64,000 nt of DNA, from the NCBI GenBank assembly GCA_017461345.1, contig JAFTYP010000005.1, positions 31,001-95,000 on the forward strand. Direction: 5' to 3'. The stretch is from Bacteroidaceae bacterium. GTDB lineage: Bacteria; Bacteroidota; Bacteroidia; Bacteroidales; Bacteroidaceae. A model generated the notes under the pieces. The model worked only from the letters and a program-made list of their open reading frames with translations, was not told where the DNA came from and made no database searches. The translations under genes were made by a program, and so were the position numbers. Below, piece after piece: positions 9,373 through 18,576 of this stretch. How positions within the stretch are numbered: the stretch's first letter is position 1; each line of letters opens with the position of its first letter.

Positions 9373-9810
9373 ATGAATAGAATCGTACTTCTCGCCTTTG
9401 CCTTGATACTCGGTTTCCAGGCACAGGCACAAACAAAGAAACAAAAGGTAAACATCAGCGAAGTTCAGGCCGTGGCAACCACCAAAGCAGAAAACTATGC
9501 CGAACTGACCTTCGATACACTCCGTCACAACTTCGGAAAGTTCTCGAAGTCTGCACCCCTTGTGCGTTGTTCATTCCCCTTTACCAATACAGGCACCGCA
9601 CCACTTATCATACATCAGGCATTCGCAAGTTGCGGTTGCACCATACCTTCTTACACAAACGAACCAATAAAAGCAGGCGAAAAGGGCGTCATTGATGTCA
9701 CATACGACGGTACAGATAAGTTCCCGGGACACTTCCAAAAGACCATAACCATACGCTCTAATGCTATAAACGAAGTGGTTCGCCTCGTCATTGAAGGCAC
9801 AATGGAATGA
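9373..9810 (+). CDS. DUF1573 domain secreted protein
   Basis: This is a 145-residue exported protein of unknown function. It has a signal peptide (MNRIVLLAFALILGFQAQAQ). A single Ig-like DUF1573 domain starts at LTFDTLRHNFGKFSKSAPLVRCSFPFTNTG and contains the typical SCGCT motif (ASCGCTIPSYTNEPIKAGEKG). It ends two bases before the GH31 start and may share its transcript. Confidence 0.88.
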   Translation: MNRIVLLAFALILGFQAQAQTKKQKVNISEVQAVATTKAENYAELTFDTLRHNFGKFSKSAPLVRCSFPFTNTGTAPLIIHQAFASCGCTIPSYTNEPIKAGEKGVIDVTYDGTDKFPGHFQKTITIRSNAINEVVRLVIEGTME

Positions 9811-9811
9811 C

Positions 9812-12346
9812 ATGAAACACATCATCCGATACACCGTTTGCTTCTTCTTTTGCCTTACTACTATAGTTGCCAATGCAAACGAAGAGTGGAATCCTTTGGC
9901 GCAAGAAGAGGCAGTCGTCACAAGTGGCAATGCACGCTTCACGATTCTGACGCCAAGACTCATTCGTATCCAATATAGTTCTACAGGAAAGTTTGAGGAT
10001 CGAGCCACCTTTGCCGTCGTCAATCGTCGTCTTCCGGTGCCTGCCTACACATGTACCACCGAAGGAAGTTACCTTGTTATACGTACCGACTCGTTGACTT
10101 TACGCTACAAAATCGGTAATAGAATCCAGAAACAGTTCAAGAATAGCAACATCCTGGGCATCACTTTCCAGATGAATGGACGACAAATCCTGTGGTATCC
10201 AGGCAAAGATGATGCATTGAATCTACTCGGAACACAGCGAACACTTGACGGAAACATTGGCGACACTCATCGCGTTTCTCTTGAAAAGGGCTTACTTTCG
10301 CGCGACGGTTGGTCGGTTCTCGACGAATCTCCCAGTACACAACGTGGCGATGGAAGTCGTTCGTTCCCTTTCGAAAATGAAGTTGACGGCATCCCTTGGG
10401 TAGGAAAACCTCTTGACTCGAATGCCATTGACTGGTATTTCTTTGGTTACGGCCATCAGTATAAAGATGCTCTTGCTGATTATGTCCGCATCGCAGGCCG
10501 TCAACCGCTTCCCCCAAAGTTCATGTTTGGCTATTGGTATAGCAAGTATCAGGCATATAAACAAACAGACATCCAACAACTTCTTCGCGACATGGAATCG
10601 TTGAATGTGCCGCATGATGTTTTGATGATTGACTGTGATTGGCATCAAAACTCCTGGACTGGCTGGACATGGAACAAATCTTTGTTCCCTAGTCCGACAT
10701 CTTTGTTGAGTTGGATGCATACTCATAACACTAAAACTGCTCTTAACCTCCACCCTGCTGACGGCATTGGCTCCAGCGATGACAACTTTTCTAATATAAG
10801 AGATGACATGGGGCTTGATGCGAGTGTTACAACTGTTCCGTGGCAATTGGAGGATTCTACTTTTTACAGGTCGTTCTTTAAGAACTTGATGAGAGTGCGC
10901 GAGAAGCAGGGTGTTGATTTCTGGTGGATTGATTGGCAGCAGGATTTGACGAGCAGTTATATTCCAGGCCTTGGCCAAACATTCTGGCTCAATCATGTTT
11001 TCTACAATGATATGAAGTTGAACAGGCCTGACCGCCGTCCTGTTATCTTCCATCGTTGGGGAGGAATGGGCAGCCATCGCTACCCGATTGGTTTCTCCGG
11101 GGACACGTTTGCCACCTTTGGTACGCTTCAGTTCGAGAGTTATTTTACGGCTACGGCTGCTAATGTCTGCTTTGGTTATTGGGGACATGATGGTGGAGGT
11201 TATTTGCAACCGAATGAGATCAGTACAGACCCCGAACTGGTTTTGCGTTGGATGCAGTTCTGTGTTTTCCAACCTATCTTCCGTACACATGGTTCGAGCC
11301 AAAGCAGTTGTGAGCGTCGCATCTGGAAGTTTCATAACTTCGACTTGCAGAGAGATGCTTTCCAACTGCGTTATACGCTTGTTCCTTATATTTATAATGC
11401 TGCCAGACAGGCATACGATACCGGTGTTTCCATTTGTCGTCCTCTTTATTATGAGTGGCCGGAGGAGAACAAGGCTTATTCTGTTGAGGACGAATATCTT
11501 TTTGGCGATGACATTCTTGTGTCGCCTATTTCTACGCCGGTCAACGGCAATGACATGAGCGAGCGCAAGACTTGGTTGCCGGAGGGTTTGTGGTATGATA
11601 TTTGTCGCAACAGGATGCTTTATGGTGGCCGCACTATTGTTGACGAGTATGCTCTTTCTGAGATTCCTTATTTTATTCGCCAGGGCAGTGTTATTCCTTG
11701 TAATCCGGAGGTGATGCACTTGAAGTCGGAGCCTACGTCGCTTGCGCTTTGGGTTATTCCCGGTGACGATGGCGAGGGCAGACTCTACGAGGACCAGGGC
11801 GACAGCGAGGCTTACAGGAGTGGAGAATATGCGACTACGAGGTTTACTCAGACGCATTCTGCCGAGGGAACGACGCTTACCATTCATCCTCGTGAAGGTA
11901 GTTTTGAGGGGATGACTGAGGAGAGGGCATGGAAGGTTGTCTTTTTCTCTGTGGGCGAACCGAGCAGTGTTTCTGTTGACGGCAACGAGACGAGCAGTTG
12001 GTCGTACGACGAGCAGACTTGTCGTCTGACGGTTGATGTGCCCAGCCGCTCGTGTTCGGAGGCTATTGTCATTCGCATGAAGGAGGTGGAGACCGCTTTG
12101 CAGAGCATTGCCGGCAATGGCTTTGACATGCGTTACGATGGTCGTGGCGAAAGACTTCTTGTTGACAGCGAGCAGTCTGACTTTGTTGTTACGGTTCACG
12201 ACTTGCAGGGCAAGGAGTGGATTCGCCTTCAGCACGGTTCGGCAGAGGGCTTCGGCATCAGCCTGTCGTCACTGCCAAAGGGTGAATATATTTGTAATTG
12301 CAGAGCCGGTTCTGCCACTGTGTCACGTAAAATCCTTAAGCCATGA
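9812..12346 (+). CDS. Glycoside hydrolase family 31 alpha-glucosidase-like enzyme
   Basis: This exported enzyme likely removes terminal alpha-linked glucose or xylose. The ATG at 9812 gives a good signal peptide (MKHIIRYTVCFFFCLTTIVANA); an earlier ATG at 9791 lies inside the preceding gene. The family barrel is clear: YFFGYGHQYKDALADYVRIAG, FMFGYWYSKYQAY, VDFWWIDWQQD with the nucleophile Asp, GFSGDTFATF with the acid/base Asp, and FGYWGHDGGGY. A beta-rich domain with RLYEDQGD follows. The last 70 residues (VTVHDLQGKEW, then LPKGEYICN) resemble a type IX secretion sorting domain. The stop overlaps the next start. Exact specificity is not determinable. Confidence 0.9.
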   Translation: MKHIIRYTVCFFFCLTTIVANANEEWNPLAQEEAVVTSGNARFTILTPRLIRIQYSSTGKFEDRATFAVVNRRLPVPAYTCTTEGSYLVIRTDSLTLRYKIGNRIQKQFKNSNILGITFQMNGRQILWYPGKDDALNLLGTQRTLDGNIGDTHRVSLEKGLLSRDGWSVLDESPSTQRGDGSRSFPFENEVDGIPWVGKPLDSNAIDWYFFGYGHQYKDALADYVRIAGRQPLPPKFMFGYWYSKYQAYKQTDIQQLLRDMESLNVPHDVLMIDCDWHQNSWTGWTWNKSLFPSPTSLLSWMHTHNTKTALNLHPADGIGSSDDNFSNIRDDMGLDASVTTVPWQLEDSTFYRSFFKNLMRVREKQGVDFWWIDWQQDLTSSYIPGLGQTFWLNHVFYNDMKLNRPDRRPVIFHRWGGMGSHRYPIGFSGDTFATFGTLQFESYFTATAANVCFGYWGHDGGGYLQPNEISTDPELVLRWMQFCVFQPIFRTHGSSQSSCERRIWKFHNFDLQRDAFQLRYTLVPYIYNAARQAYDTGVSICRPLYYEWPEENKAYSVEDEYLFGDDILVSPISTPVNGNDMSERKTWLPEGLWYDICRNRMLYGGRTIVDEYALSEIPYFIRQGSVIPCNPEVMHLKSEPTSLALWVIPGDDGEGRLYEDQGDSEAYRSGEYATTRFTQTHSAEGTTLTIHPREGSFEGMTEERAWKVVFFSVGEPSSVSVDGNETSSWSYDEQTCRLTVDVPSRSCSEAIVIRMKEVETALQSIAGNGFDMRYDGRGERLLVDSEQSDFVVTVHDLQGKEWIRLQHGSAEGFGISLSSLPKGEYICNCRAGSATVSRKILKP

Positions 12347-13251
12347 TGAAAGGACGCCATGCTATAAATTCTTTGTCGAAGGTTCTTTTTGTGTTTTTTG
12401 CTTCCGTGTTTTTCCTGTTCGGCAGCAATGGTTTTGCCCAAGACCGCTATTGGGCTGTGGGTACTGCTGTGCCTGGTGGCATTCAGGAACTGACGGCTTT
12501 TCCCAACAGACAGTATAAATATACCGGTCGCCTTATTGAAGGCGGTACGCTTACGTTTCGTAACATGGAGGTGCCGAAGGGTATTACGGTGCGTTACATC
12601 AAGCCGACTTACGAGGATGCTTATGCCGTTACGGGTCCTACGCCGTTTACTCTTGTTCGCGACTCTGCCTCGAGCCATTGGGTTGTGCCGCTCACGGAGG
12701 ATGTTTACCGCATCACTATCGACCTGAATGCCAAGATGCTGACGGGTGAACTCTTTCGTCCGTGGAACGAACTCTTCATTGTTGGCGGTGCCACGGAGTG
12801 CGGATGGGTGACATACACGTTCTTGCCTTTCACGAGAGACGAGAATGAAGTCTGCACATGGGACTGGACGGGCGAACTGCGCGAGCGTCCCGAGTTTGGC
12901 GAGTCAAGGCGTTTCAAGTTCCAGGGGCAGAATGCGTGGGAACCTAAGGTGTTGCATCCGTTCAATTCCGACGAAGATATCCTTCAGAGCACGCAGATAC
13001 TCACGGGCGGAACTATCGACCACAAATGGAGTGTCACCAAGGAGGGTTACTATCATATTCGTGTCGATGTCTTCCGCGAGACGGTTCAAGCCGAATATCT
13101 TGGCAGTGCTGCTGCCGGAGACGGGCCTACCGGCACGGAGGTTGTCCTGCAAGAAGACAACTCGGATGCCGTATATGATTTGAGCGGACGCAAGGTCAGC
13201 CATGTCAAGAAAGGCATCTATATCAAGAACGGAAAGAAGTTCCTCCGCTGA
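12343..13251 (+). CDS. SusE/SusF-like starch-binding outer membrane protein
   Basis: The 302-residue protein has a signal peptide (SLSKVLFVFFASVFFLFGSNGFAQ) and two beta-sandwich repeats of the SusE/SusF kind. The second begins LFIVGGATECGWVTYTFLPFTRDENEV and contains FKFQGQNAWEPKVLHP. It probably binds starch or maltodextrin at the cell surface for the GH31 enzyme encoded just upstream (4-base overlap). It lacks an obvious lipobox and ends instead with VYDLSGRKVSHVKKGIYIKNGKKFLR-type residues, a short tail seen in other secreted proteins of this window and resembling type IX sorting signals. ATG 12343 and ATG 12346 are both possible starts. Confidence 0.75.
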   Translation: MMKGRHAINSLSKVLFVFFASVFFLFGSNGFAQDRYWAVGTAVPGGIQELTAFPNRQYKYTGRLIEGGTLTFRNMEVPKGITVRYIKPTYEDAYAVTGPTPFTLVRDSASSHWVVPLTEDVYRITIDLNAKMLTGELFRPWNELFIVGGATECGWVTYTFLPFTRDENEVCTWDWTGELRERPEFGESRRFKFQGQNAWEPKVLHPFNSDEDILQSTQILTGGTIDHKWSVTKEGYYHIRVDVFRETVQAEYLGSAAAGDGPTGTEVVLQEDNSDAVYDLSGRKVSHVKKGIYIKNGKKFLR

Positions 13252-13333
13252 CATCGGAACGCTGCTTTACCCCCGTCGGCACAGGTAAAACACACATGGC
13301 GCAGCAGGCAGAAACAAACGCCCTGTGCCGAGC

Positions 13334-13405
13334 CTGAAAACATCTACTGCCAAGTTGCCCGGAAAGGTTAACCTTTTCGCCCGACTTGGCAGTAGATGTT
13401 TTCAG
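13334..13405. repeat. 22-bp phased array, locus 2: 72-bp composite palindrome
   Basis: Cores CTACTGCC (13344), GGTTAACC (13366) and GGCAGTAG (13388) lie at exact 22-base steps. The outer arms 13334-13355 and 13384-13405 are perfect 22-bp inverted copies, and the 14-bp palindrome AAAGGTTAACCTTT (13363-13376) is centred exactly between them. The array lies between convergent genes. Confidence 0.92.
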
Positions 13406-13435
13406 ACACCCTGTGGGGCTCCGAAACCGACACCC

Positions 13436-14122
13436 CTACTCCTTCAGTTCGAAGTGCTGGTAGTCCTTCAGGGATTTCCAGTCGCCTCCCCACACAAAAC
13501 CGCGTTCGGTAAAGAGTTTGTAAGCCAGGTCGTGGCGTCTTACCATGTATGGGAACGACTTCTTGCGGTCGCAGTAACGCACAGCATTGGCGGGCCGTAC
13601 AAGGCGAGTGCCGTCACGCCGAACCTTACAATACGGGTTGTAGAGAGGATTGATGTCGATAGCCAAGCCACGAGCATGTTTCGACAACTTCTTTCCGTCA
13701 GTCATCTTTCGGAAACAGAAACACGAAGTGTTGTTGGCCTGCATCTGCTTCTCGTCGTCGGCACCATAGACATCCGGCAACACCATGCGCTCAATCGGAT
13801 ATCTTGCTTCGTAGAGAAGCCGGAAAATCTCCACCACCCTCTCGGCAATCTTCTTGCCCACAATCATCTCCCCCGAGTGCGTCCTCCCCTCGTAGTCGCA
13901 GTGGAGAACACGAACATAACACAAATCCTCCCGGCCTACATAAGGATTGTCACAGTAAGACTTGCCCTGCATCAGTCGCCACACAGAGTCCGGAATCTCA
14001 CTCAGCGTAAACCCATCCGCCGAAAGGCCATGGTTCTGACCTCGCATACTCAAGGCGCAAACCAACAAACATAAAACAATTCCCAAAAAATGTTTCACAG
14101 AAAATAACATCAAAAGTGACAT
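13436..14122 (-). CDS. M15 family D-Ala-D-Ala carboxypeptidase-like protein
   Basis: This predicted exported zinc peptidase acts on peptidoglycan stem peptides. It is 228 residues with a hydrophobic N-terminal signal (HFLGIVLCLLVCALSMRGQ). The metal-site motifs of the M15 fold are present: SKHARGLAIDINPLYNP supplies the first His and Asp, and GGDWKSLKDYQHFE the last His. ATG 14122 is used; ATG 14110 would also leave the signal intact. The gene is convergent with the SusE/SusF-like gene across a composite palindrome. Confidence 0.85.
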   Translation of the reverse strand: MSLLMLFSVKHFLGIVLCLLVCALSMRGQNHGLSADGFTLSEIPDSVWRLMQGKSYCDNPYVGREDLCYVRVLHCDYEGRTHSGEMIVGKKIAERVVEIFRLLYEARYPIERMVLPDVYGADDEKQMQANNTSCFCFRKMTDGKKLSKHARGLAIDINPLYNPYCKVRRDGTRLVRPANAVRYCDRKKSFPYMVRRHDLAYKLFTERGFVWGGDWKSLKDYQHFELKE

Positions 14123-14267
14123 ACAAAAGTATTAAATAAGGTTTAAACCGGAAACCATCTGTTAAGAAAACATGTAAAATCATCAAATATCATCCCGCTA
14201 AAGACAGCATTTCAACACAAATTCACACGAAAATAATCAATATGTAACATTTCGTAATACAAAAAAC

Positions 14268-14298
14268 TTTGCAGAGTGCACCATTTATAGTAACTTTG
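14268..14298 (+). promoter_or_regulatory. Promoter of the first Na/Pi cotransporter gene
   Basis: TTTG at 14268-14271 and TAACTTTG at 14291-14298 are separated by 19 bases, an excellent match to the Bacteroidota -33/-7 promoter. The ATG is 29 bases downstream. Confidence 0.8.
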
Positions 14299-14327
14299 TA
14301 GGCAAAGAATAACACGAAAAAAAAATT

Positions 14328-16016
14328 ATGGAAACACCTTGGGATTACTTTATGATTTCAATGAAACTGTTAGGTGCCCTCAGCCTTCTCATCTTTGGCA
14401 TGAAGATGATGAGCGACGCCTTGCAGAAGATGGCAGGCTCACAGTTACGCCACGTACTGGCACGCATGACATCAAACCGCATCTCCGGAATGTTGACAGG
14501 AACGTTCGTAACCTGCGCCGTACAGTCGTCATCCGCAACAACCGTAATGACAGTCTCCTTCGTATCGGCAGGATTGCTAACGCTCTCACAAGCCATTTCC
14601 GTAATCATGGGAGCAAATATCGGCACCACACTCACCGCATGGATTATCTCCCTTGGCTATAACGTCGACCTCATTACCATCGTATTCCCCGCGTTTCTTG
14701 CAGGCATCATCCTAATATACAACAAACGTTACCGTTCAGTCGGCGACCTGCTCTTCGGCACCGCCTTCCTTTTCCTCTCCCTCGTCTTCCTGAGCCAAAC
14801 AGGCAAAGAACTCGATTTGGAGCACAACAAAGCAGTCGTCGACTTCTTCGCCTCCTTCGATGTCAACAGTTATTGGACAATCCTCTCCTTCTTGGCCATA
14901 GGAACAACCATAACCTGCATCGTACAATCCTCGGCAGCAATGATGGCCATCACCATCCTTCTGTGCTCCACAGGCGTACTCCCCATCTATTTAGGCATAG
15001 CCCTTGTCATGGGCGAAAACATCGGCACCACAGCAACAGCAAACCTTGCCGCCCTCGGAGCCAACACACAAGCTCGCAGAGCCGCACTCGCACATCTGCT
15101 TTTCAACGTCTTTGGCGTAATATGGGTGCTTTGCGTCTTCTTCCCCTTCGTGGAAATGGTCTGCTCAATGGTAGGCTATAACCCGCACACAGCAGGCCAA
15201 GAAACATTATTGCCCGTCGTTTTGGCAATGTTCCATACATGTTTCAATGTCACGAACACAGCCGTTCTCATAGGTTTCATTCCCCAAATGGAGCGAGTTG
15301 TTTGCTGGATTTTGCCAGAAAAGAACAACAAAAAACAAGATGACTTCCGCTTGCAATACATACACTCTAACCTCATTCAGACTCCCGAAATAGCAATCCT
15401 TCAGGCGCAAAAGGAGACGGCACACTTCGGCCAATACGTACAGGGCATGTTCTCTATTGTTCGCCAACTGCTGGAAGAGAAGAATAACGAGAAGGCTTCA
15501 GCCCTATACGAAAAGATAATGCATCAGGAAGACATATCAGACAAAATGGAATTGAGCATCGCCCGCTTCCTTGGCCAGGTGAGCGAAAATCATTTGAGTG
15601 ATGAAACGAAGGTGAAAGTTCGCCAAATGATTCGTGAGATAAGCGAATTGGAATCTATTGGCGATGTATGTTACCACATGGCAAGGACGCTGAACCGCAG
15701 GCAGGAATCCGGCCCTGACTTTACTCCTGCGCTTTATGGTAAACTTCGTTCTATCATGCAACTTACCGATAAGGCGTTGACGCAGATGAACCTCGAAATG
15801 TCCATGCACGAACATGATAACGATATGCGTGAAACCTATCGTATAGAGAACGAGATAAACAATATGCGCCAGCAACTAAAGGATCAGAACTTCATTGCTG
15901 TGGATAATCGTGAGTATGAATATACGGTGGGAACGATGTTCAGTGACATCGTAGGTGATTGTGAAAAGTTGGGCGACTATGTAGTCAACGTGGTTCAGGC
16001 GCGATTGGGAAAATAG
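14328..16016 (+). CDS. Na+/phosphate cotransporter with PhoU-like C-terminus
   Basis: This inner-membrane protein of the NptA/PF02690 family takes up phosphate with sodium. The 562-residue protein has the two inverted repeats with signature QSSSATTVM (VQSSSATTVMTVSFVSAG) and QSSAAMMAI, many hydrophobic helices up to about residue 330, and a cytosolic PhoU-type helical domain after that (SIVRQLLEEKNNEKASALYEKIM). A paralogue of 578 residues lies at 53351-55087. It is monocistronic with its own promoter. Confidence 0.92.
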   Translation: METPWDYFMISMKLLGALSLLIFGMKMMSDALQKMAGSQLRHVLARMTSNRISGMLTGTFVTCAVQSSSATTVMTVSFVSAGLLTLSQAISVIMGANIGTTLTAWIISLGYNVDLITIVFPAFLAGIILIYNKRYRSVGDLLFGTAFLFLSLVFLSQTGKELDLEHNKAVVDFFASFDVNSYWTILSFLAIGTTITCIVQSSAAMMAITILLCSTGVLPIYLGIALVMGENIGTTATANLAALGANTQARRAALAHLLFNVFGVIWVLCVFFPFVEMVCSMVGYNPHTAGQETLLPVVLAMFHTCFNVTNTAVLIGFIPQMERVVCWILPEKNNKKQDDFRLQYIHSNLIQTPEIAILQAQKETAHFGQYVQGMFSIVRQLLEEKNNEKASALYEKIMHQEDISDKMELSIARFLGQVSENHLSDETKVKVRQMIREISELESIGDVCYHMARTLNRRQESGPDFTPALYGKLRSIMQLTDKALTQMNLEMSMHEHDNDMRETYRIENEINNMRQQLKDQNFIAVDNREYEYTVGTMFSDIVGDCEKLGDYVVNVVQARLGK

Positions 16017-16154
16017 TTTTTCAATAGTGATTTTTTAGGCTTTTCCTCTTTCATTTCTGTATCGATGCATCGGGAATGGAGGGGGAAAGGCTTTTTTATT
16101 GTCGGTACTGAACTGGTTTTTGTGAATCTTTCACTGCTTGTTTGGTGGATGAAT

Positions 16155-16877
16155 CTACTTCAATATCTTTGTTATTTGCTTTTCTGTTGCTTCGGGCAGG
16201 AGTTTGGAGAGGTGTTCGTACATGCGCTGGAATGATTCGTCGGGTGTTCTTGGGCATTGACACATTTCTTTGCCGAGCAGTTGTTCGGGTGTGGTCAGCA
16301 GTGACCATCCGAAGCCATATTCTCTTCCATGCTTATCGGTCGGATAGACAAAGTCTTCGGTTATGATGTGGCATGACATTTGCAAACGGGTGATGTATGC
16401 GTCGAACTTGGAGCGCATGTTCTTGCCTGTGAAGTTGCAGGCTGTTCGCAGATGGCGTGTTATCATGCTGCCGTGCTCGCGAAGGGTGGACAAAATGATG
16501 CCTTCTATGCTGTCTTCCTGAGGTTTTGGATGTGTGTTTCGTCGCCAGTTATACAGGTCTGGCCACCATTCGCGACTGATGAATCCTGCTTTGCCTGCGT
16601 AGAATTTGCCATAGACGCAGTTGCCTTCTCTTGCCACTGGCCCTTTCCATTCCCACAAAGGCCATTCCCATGTGCCGTCGTCGAACTTTACATATTGACA
16701 TTCTTCTGCCATTATTGCTTCTGCGGCAAAGCCTGGAATACCACTTTCCAGCAGTGGAAGGAAGCCGACTTGCCGGATGCATTCCATCAGTTCCGGACAC
16801 GAACTTATTTCCTGCCCAGTGTAAAATGACGCATTGTCAGTATGGATTTTGTCGATGAAACTTTCGTGGGGTTGCAT
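16155..16877 (-). CDS. AlkZ-related winged-helix protein
   Basis: The 240-residue protein resembles proteins annotated AlkZ-related. The features are an N-terminal block with LPLLESGIPGF, a central DGTWEWPLWEWKGPV followed by NCVYGKFYAGKAGFISREWWPDLYNW, and a winged-helix-like ILSTLREHGSMITRHLRTACNFTGKNMRSKFDAYITRLQ. AlkZ itself is a DNA glycosylase that unhooks interstrand crosslinks, but the catalytic QxQ motif is not recognisable here, so activity is uncertain. No signal peptide is present, so it is likely cytoplasmic. It stands alone, downstream of a 22-bp array. Confidence 0.6.
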   Translation of the reverse strand: MQPHESFIDKIHTDNASFYTGQEISSCPELMECIRQVGFLPLLESGIPGFAAEAIMAEECQYVKFDDGTWEWPLWEWKGPVAREGNCVYGKFYAGKAGFISREWWPDLYNWRRNTHPKPQEDSIEGIILSTLREHGSMITRHLRTACNFTGKNMRSKFDAYITRLQMSCHIITEDFVYPTDKHGREYGFGWSLLTTPEQLLGKEMCQCPRTPDESFQRMYEHLSKLLPEATEKQITKILK

Positions 16878-17031
16878 TGTCAGTGTGTGATTTTATTTGT
16901 TTCTGCTGCAAAATTAGGAAATTTATGCAGATAGATTGACAGATATGCTGAAAAAGATTAGAAATGCAATCGAAGGGCGACGAAAACAGCAGTACGGATG
17001 TTTTTTCGGTTTAAATGGAGTGGTTGAAAAT

Positions 17032-17117
17032 AATGGTTAACTTTTTCACTGATAATGCTTAACCATTCCGCCCATAATGCTTAACCTTTCTGCCCATAAT
17101 GGTTAACCTTTCCGAAA
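17032..17117. repeat. 22-bp phased array, locus 3 (four units)
   Basis: Cores GGTTAACT (17035), GCTTAACC (17057), GCTTAACC (17079) and GGTTAACC (17101) step by exactly 22 bases, with linkers such as CCGCCCAT and CTGCCCAT. It lies 3' of the HAD gene and upstream of the AlkZ-related gene. The rest of the 277-base gap shows nothing recognisable. Confidence 0.92.
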
Positions 17118-17153
17118 CACGTGGCTGTGGCTTGTTGCAGAAGAGGTTTTTCT

Positions 17154-18029
17154 TTATAGCAGACATCTGATTGCGGCGGCAACACCATCGCAGTCGTTGC
17201 TTTCGGTTATGAAGTCGGCGATTTGTTTTACAGGACGTTTGGCATTGCGTGTTGCACACGACAGACCTCCCAGTTGCATCATGTTTATGTCGTTATATCC
17301 GTCGCCGCAGCAGAGCAGTTCCTCTGTCTTTCCGTTTAACATCGTCAGGAGTCTTCGAAGAGATTCTGCTTTGTCGATGCCCTTAGGTACCACTTCGAGC
17401 AGAAAACTCTCACTGCGATATGCCGAAAGCGACGACTCGAACAGCCGGTTTATCTTCTTCTCCAAATGCCAAAGCCTGCGAGGTGCTCCCGTAACAAGGC
17501 ATTTGTGCTGGGGCTCGACAATAGCCTCGACAAAGTCGTCTGCCTTCAACAATGGCATCTTATTAGCACGGGCAATATAGTTCGACCATTCGTCGGGCTC
17601 CCCCTGGACGACAATGCTGTTCCCCTTATACCCATGAAGACGGAAGGCCTCGCAGGGAACGGCAGCCCTAAGGGCAGGAATCATGCAGGCAGGAATAGTG
17701 TACTCACATATCGTTTCCCCTGATGCACAGTCATATATGAGCCCACCATTATAGGCAATAATAAAGCCGTGATGCTTGTCAAGTTCAAGTTCTTTGGCAA
17801 AAGGCAAGATGCTGTAAAGCGGGCGTCCGCTGGCAAGAATGACAGTCAAGCCACGATTCTGGGCATCGATAATGATGCGTTTTGTGTGGGCAGTAATACG
17901 CTTCTCGGAAGTGAGCAACGTCCCATCGAGGTCGGTGGCAAGGAAACGTATGGCAGGCCCCGACCCCTTCCCCGTCCATTCGTATTGGGCAGAAGCCGAA
18001 CAAACCAGCCGCTTCGGCCCTCTATTCAT
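17154..18029 (-). CDS. Cof-type HAD family phosphatase
   Basis: This is a cytoplasmic phosphatase of the HAD IIB (Cof) group, which dephosphorylates sugar phosphates or similar small molecules. It has motif I FLATDLDGTLL with the nucleophile Asp, motif II ILASGRPL, and motif IV CCGDGYNDINMM near the C-terminus, with a cap domain between. The ATG at 18029 overlaps the FHA gene by eight bases; a longer frame to 18062 would overlap more. The residues before the HAD domain (MNRGPKRLVCSASAQYEWTGKG) are not conserved in the family, so the true start may be nearer 17970. Confidence 0.88.
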   Translation of the reverse strand: MNRGPKRLVCSASAQYEWTGKGSGPAIRFLATDLDGTLLTSEKRITAHTKRIIIDAQNRGLTVILASGRPLYSILPFAKELELDKHHGFIIAYNGGLIYDCASGETICEYTIPACMIPALRAAVPCEAFRLHGYKGNSIVVQGEPDEWSNYIARANKMPLLKADDFVEAIVEPQHKCLVTGAPRRLWHLEKKINRLFESSLSAYRSESFLLEVVPKGIDKAESLRRLLTMLNGKTEELLCCGDGYNDINMMQLGGLSCATRNAKRPVKQIADFITESNDCDGVAAAIRCLL

Positions 18030-18561
18030 CGTCTTCGAGTTTGAGAATAAGCGTTGTGGCACCGATAGTAATGACCGAACCGTCCTGAAGGCGTATGCGA
18101 TCCTGGTCGCGAAGTATTTCGTTCATGTAAAAAGTGCCAGTGCCGGAAGGCGCATCACGAAGGATGTACTGCAGATTCCCATCTTTGCCTCGCTGCACAC
18201 GAATAATACAATGACGCGTATCGACACTGGGATCGACGGTCTCAATAGGTTTGTTTATGCTGGTTCCGTGAACAAAACGGCCAAAAATATTGTCCCCCAT
18301 CTCAAGAGAGATCTCTTGTCTGAAGTGGAAAGCATTCTCCACAACAATAATACTCCCCCTGCTTATTTCGCTTTGATGAGTAGCAGAATCCTCTTGTACC
18401 AACTCCTTTTCCTCCCTACCCTCGTTCTTCAACGGCGGAAGTTTTATGGCAAATTGCTTGTTACACTGGCTGCATACGAAAACGAGACGCTGGCCAGGTT
18501 GGTAACGCGTCTCGTCGAATAGTGTGTAACTGTTGCACTTGGGGCAACGAACCTTCTTCAT
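18022..18561 (-). CDS. Zinc-ribbon plus FHA domain protein
   Basis: The 179-residue protein starts with a zinc ribbon (KKVRCPKCNSYTLFD, later FVCSQCNKQF, two CxxC pairs) and ends with an FHA phosphothreonine-binding domain (FGRFVHGTSINKPIETVDPSVDTRHCIIRV, then SGTGTFYMNE and VITIGATTLIL). FHA proteins read Ser/Thr kinase signals; no kinase gene is nearby. The order HU-SPOR gene, FHA gene, HAD gene on the minus strand with a 15-base gap and then an overlap suggests a single operon. Confidence 0.88.
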   Translation of the reverse strand: MKKVRCPKCNSYTLFDETRYQPGQRLVFVCSQCNKQFAIKLPPLKNEGREEKELVQEDSATHQSEISRGSIIVVENAFHFRQEISLEMGDNIFGRFVHGTSINKPIETVDPSVDTRHCIIRVQRGKDGNLQYILRDAPSGTGTFYMNEILRDQDRIRLQDGSVITIGATTLILKLEDDE

Positions 18562-18576
18562 AGATATCGGTTTAAT

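Noticed and set aside
13277-13330. CGGCACAGG (13277-13285) pairing with CCTGTGCCG (13322-13330) as a terminator
   Set aside because: The stem is only 9 bp with a 36-base loop and no T tract, so it is unlikely to terminate transcription by itself.
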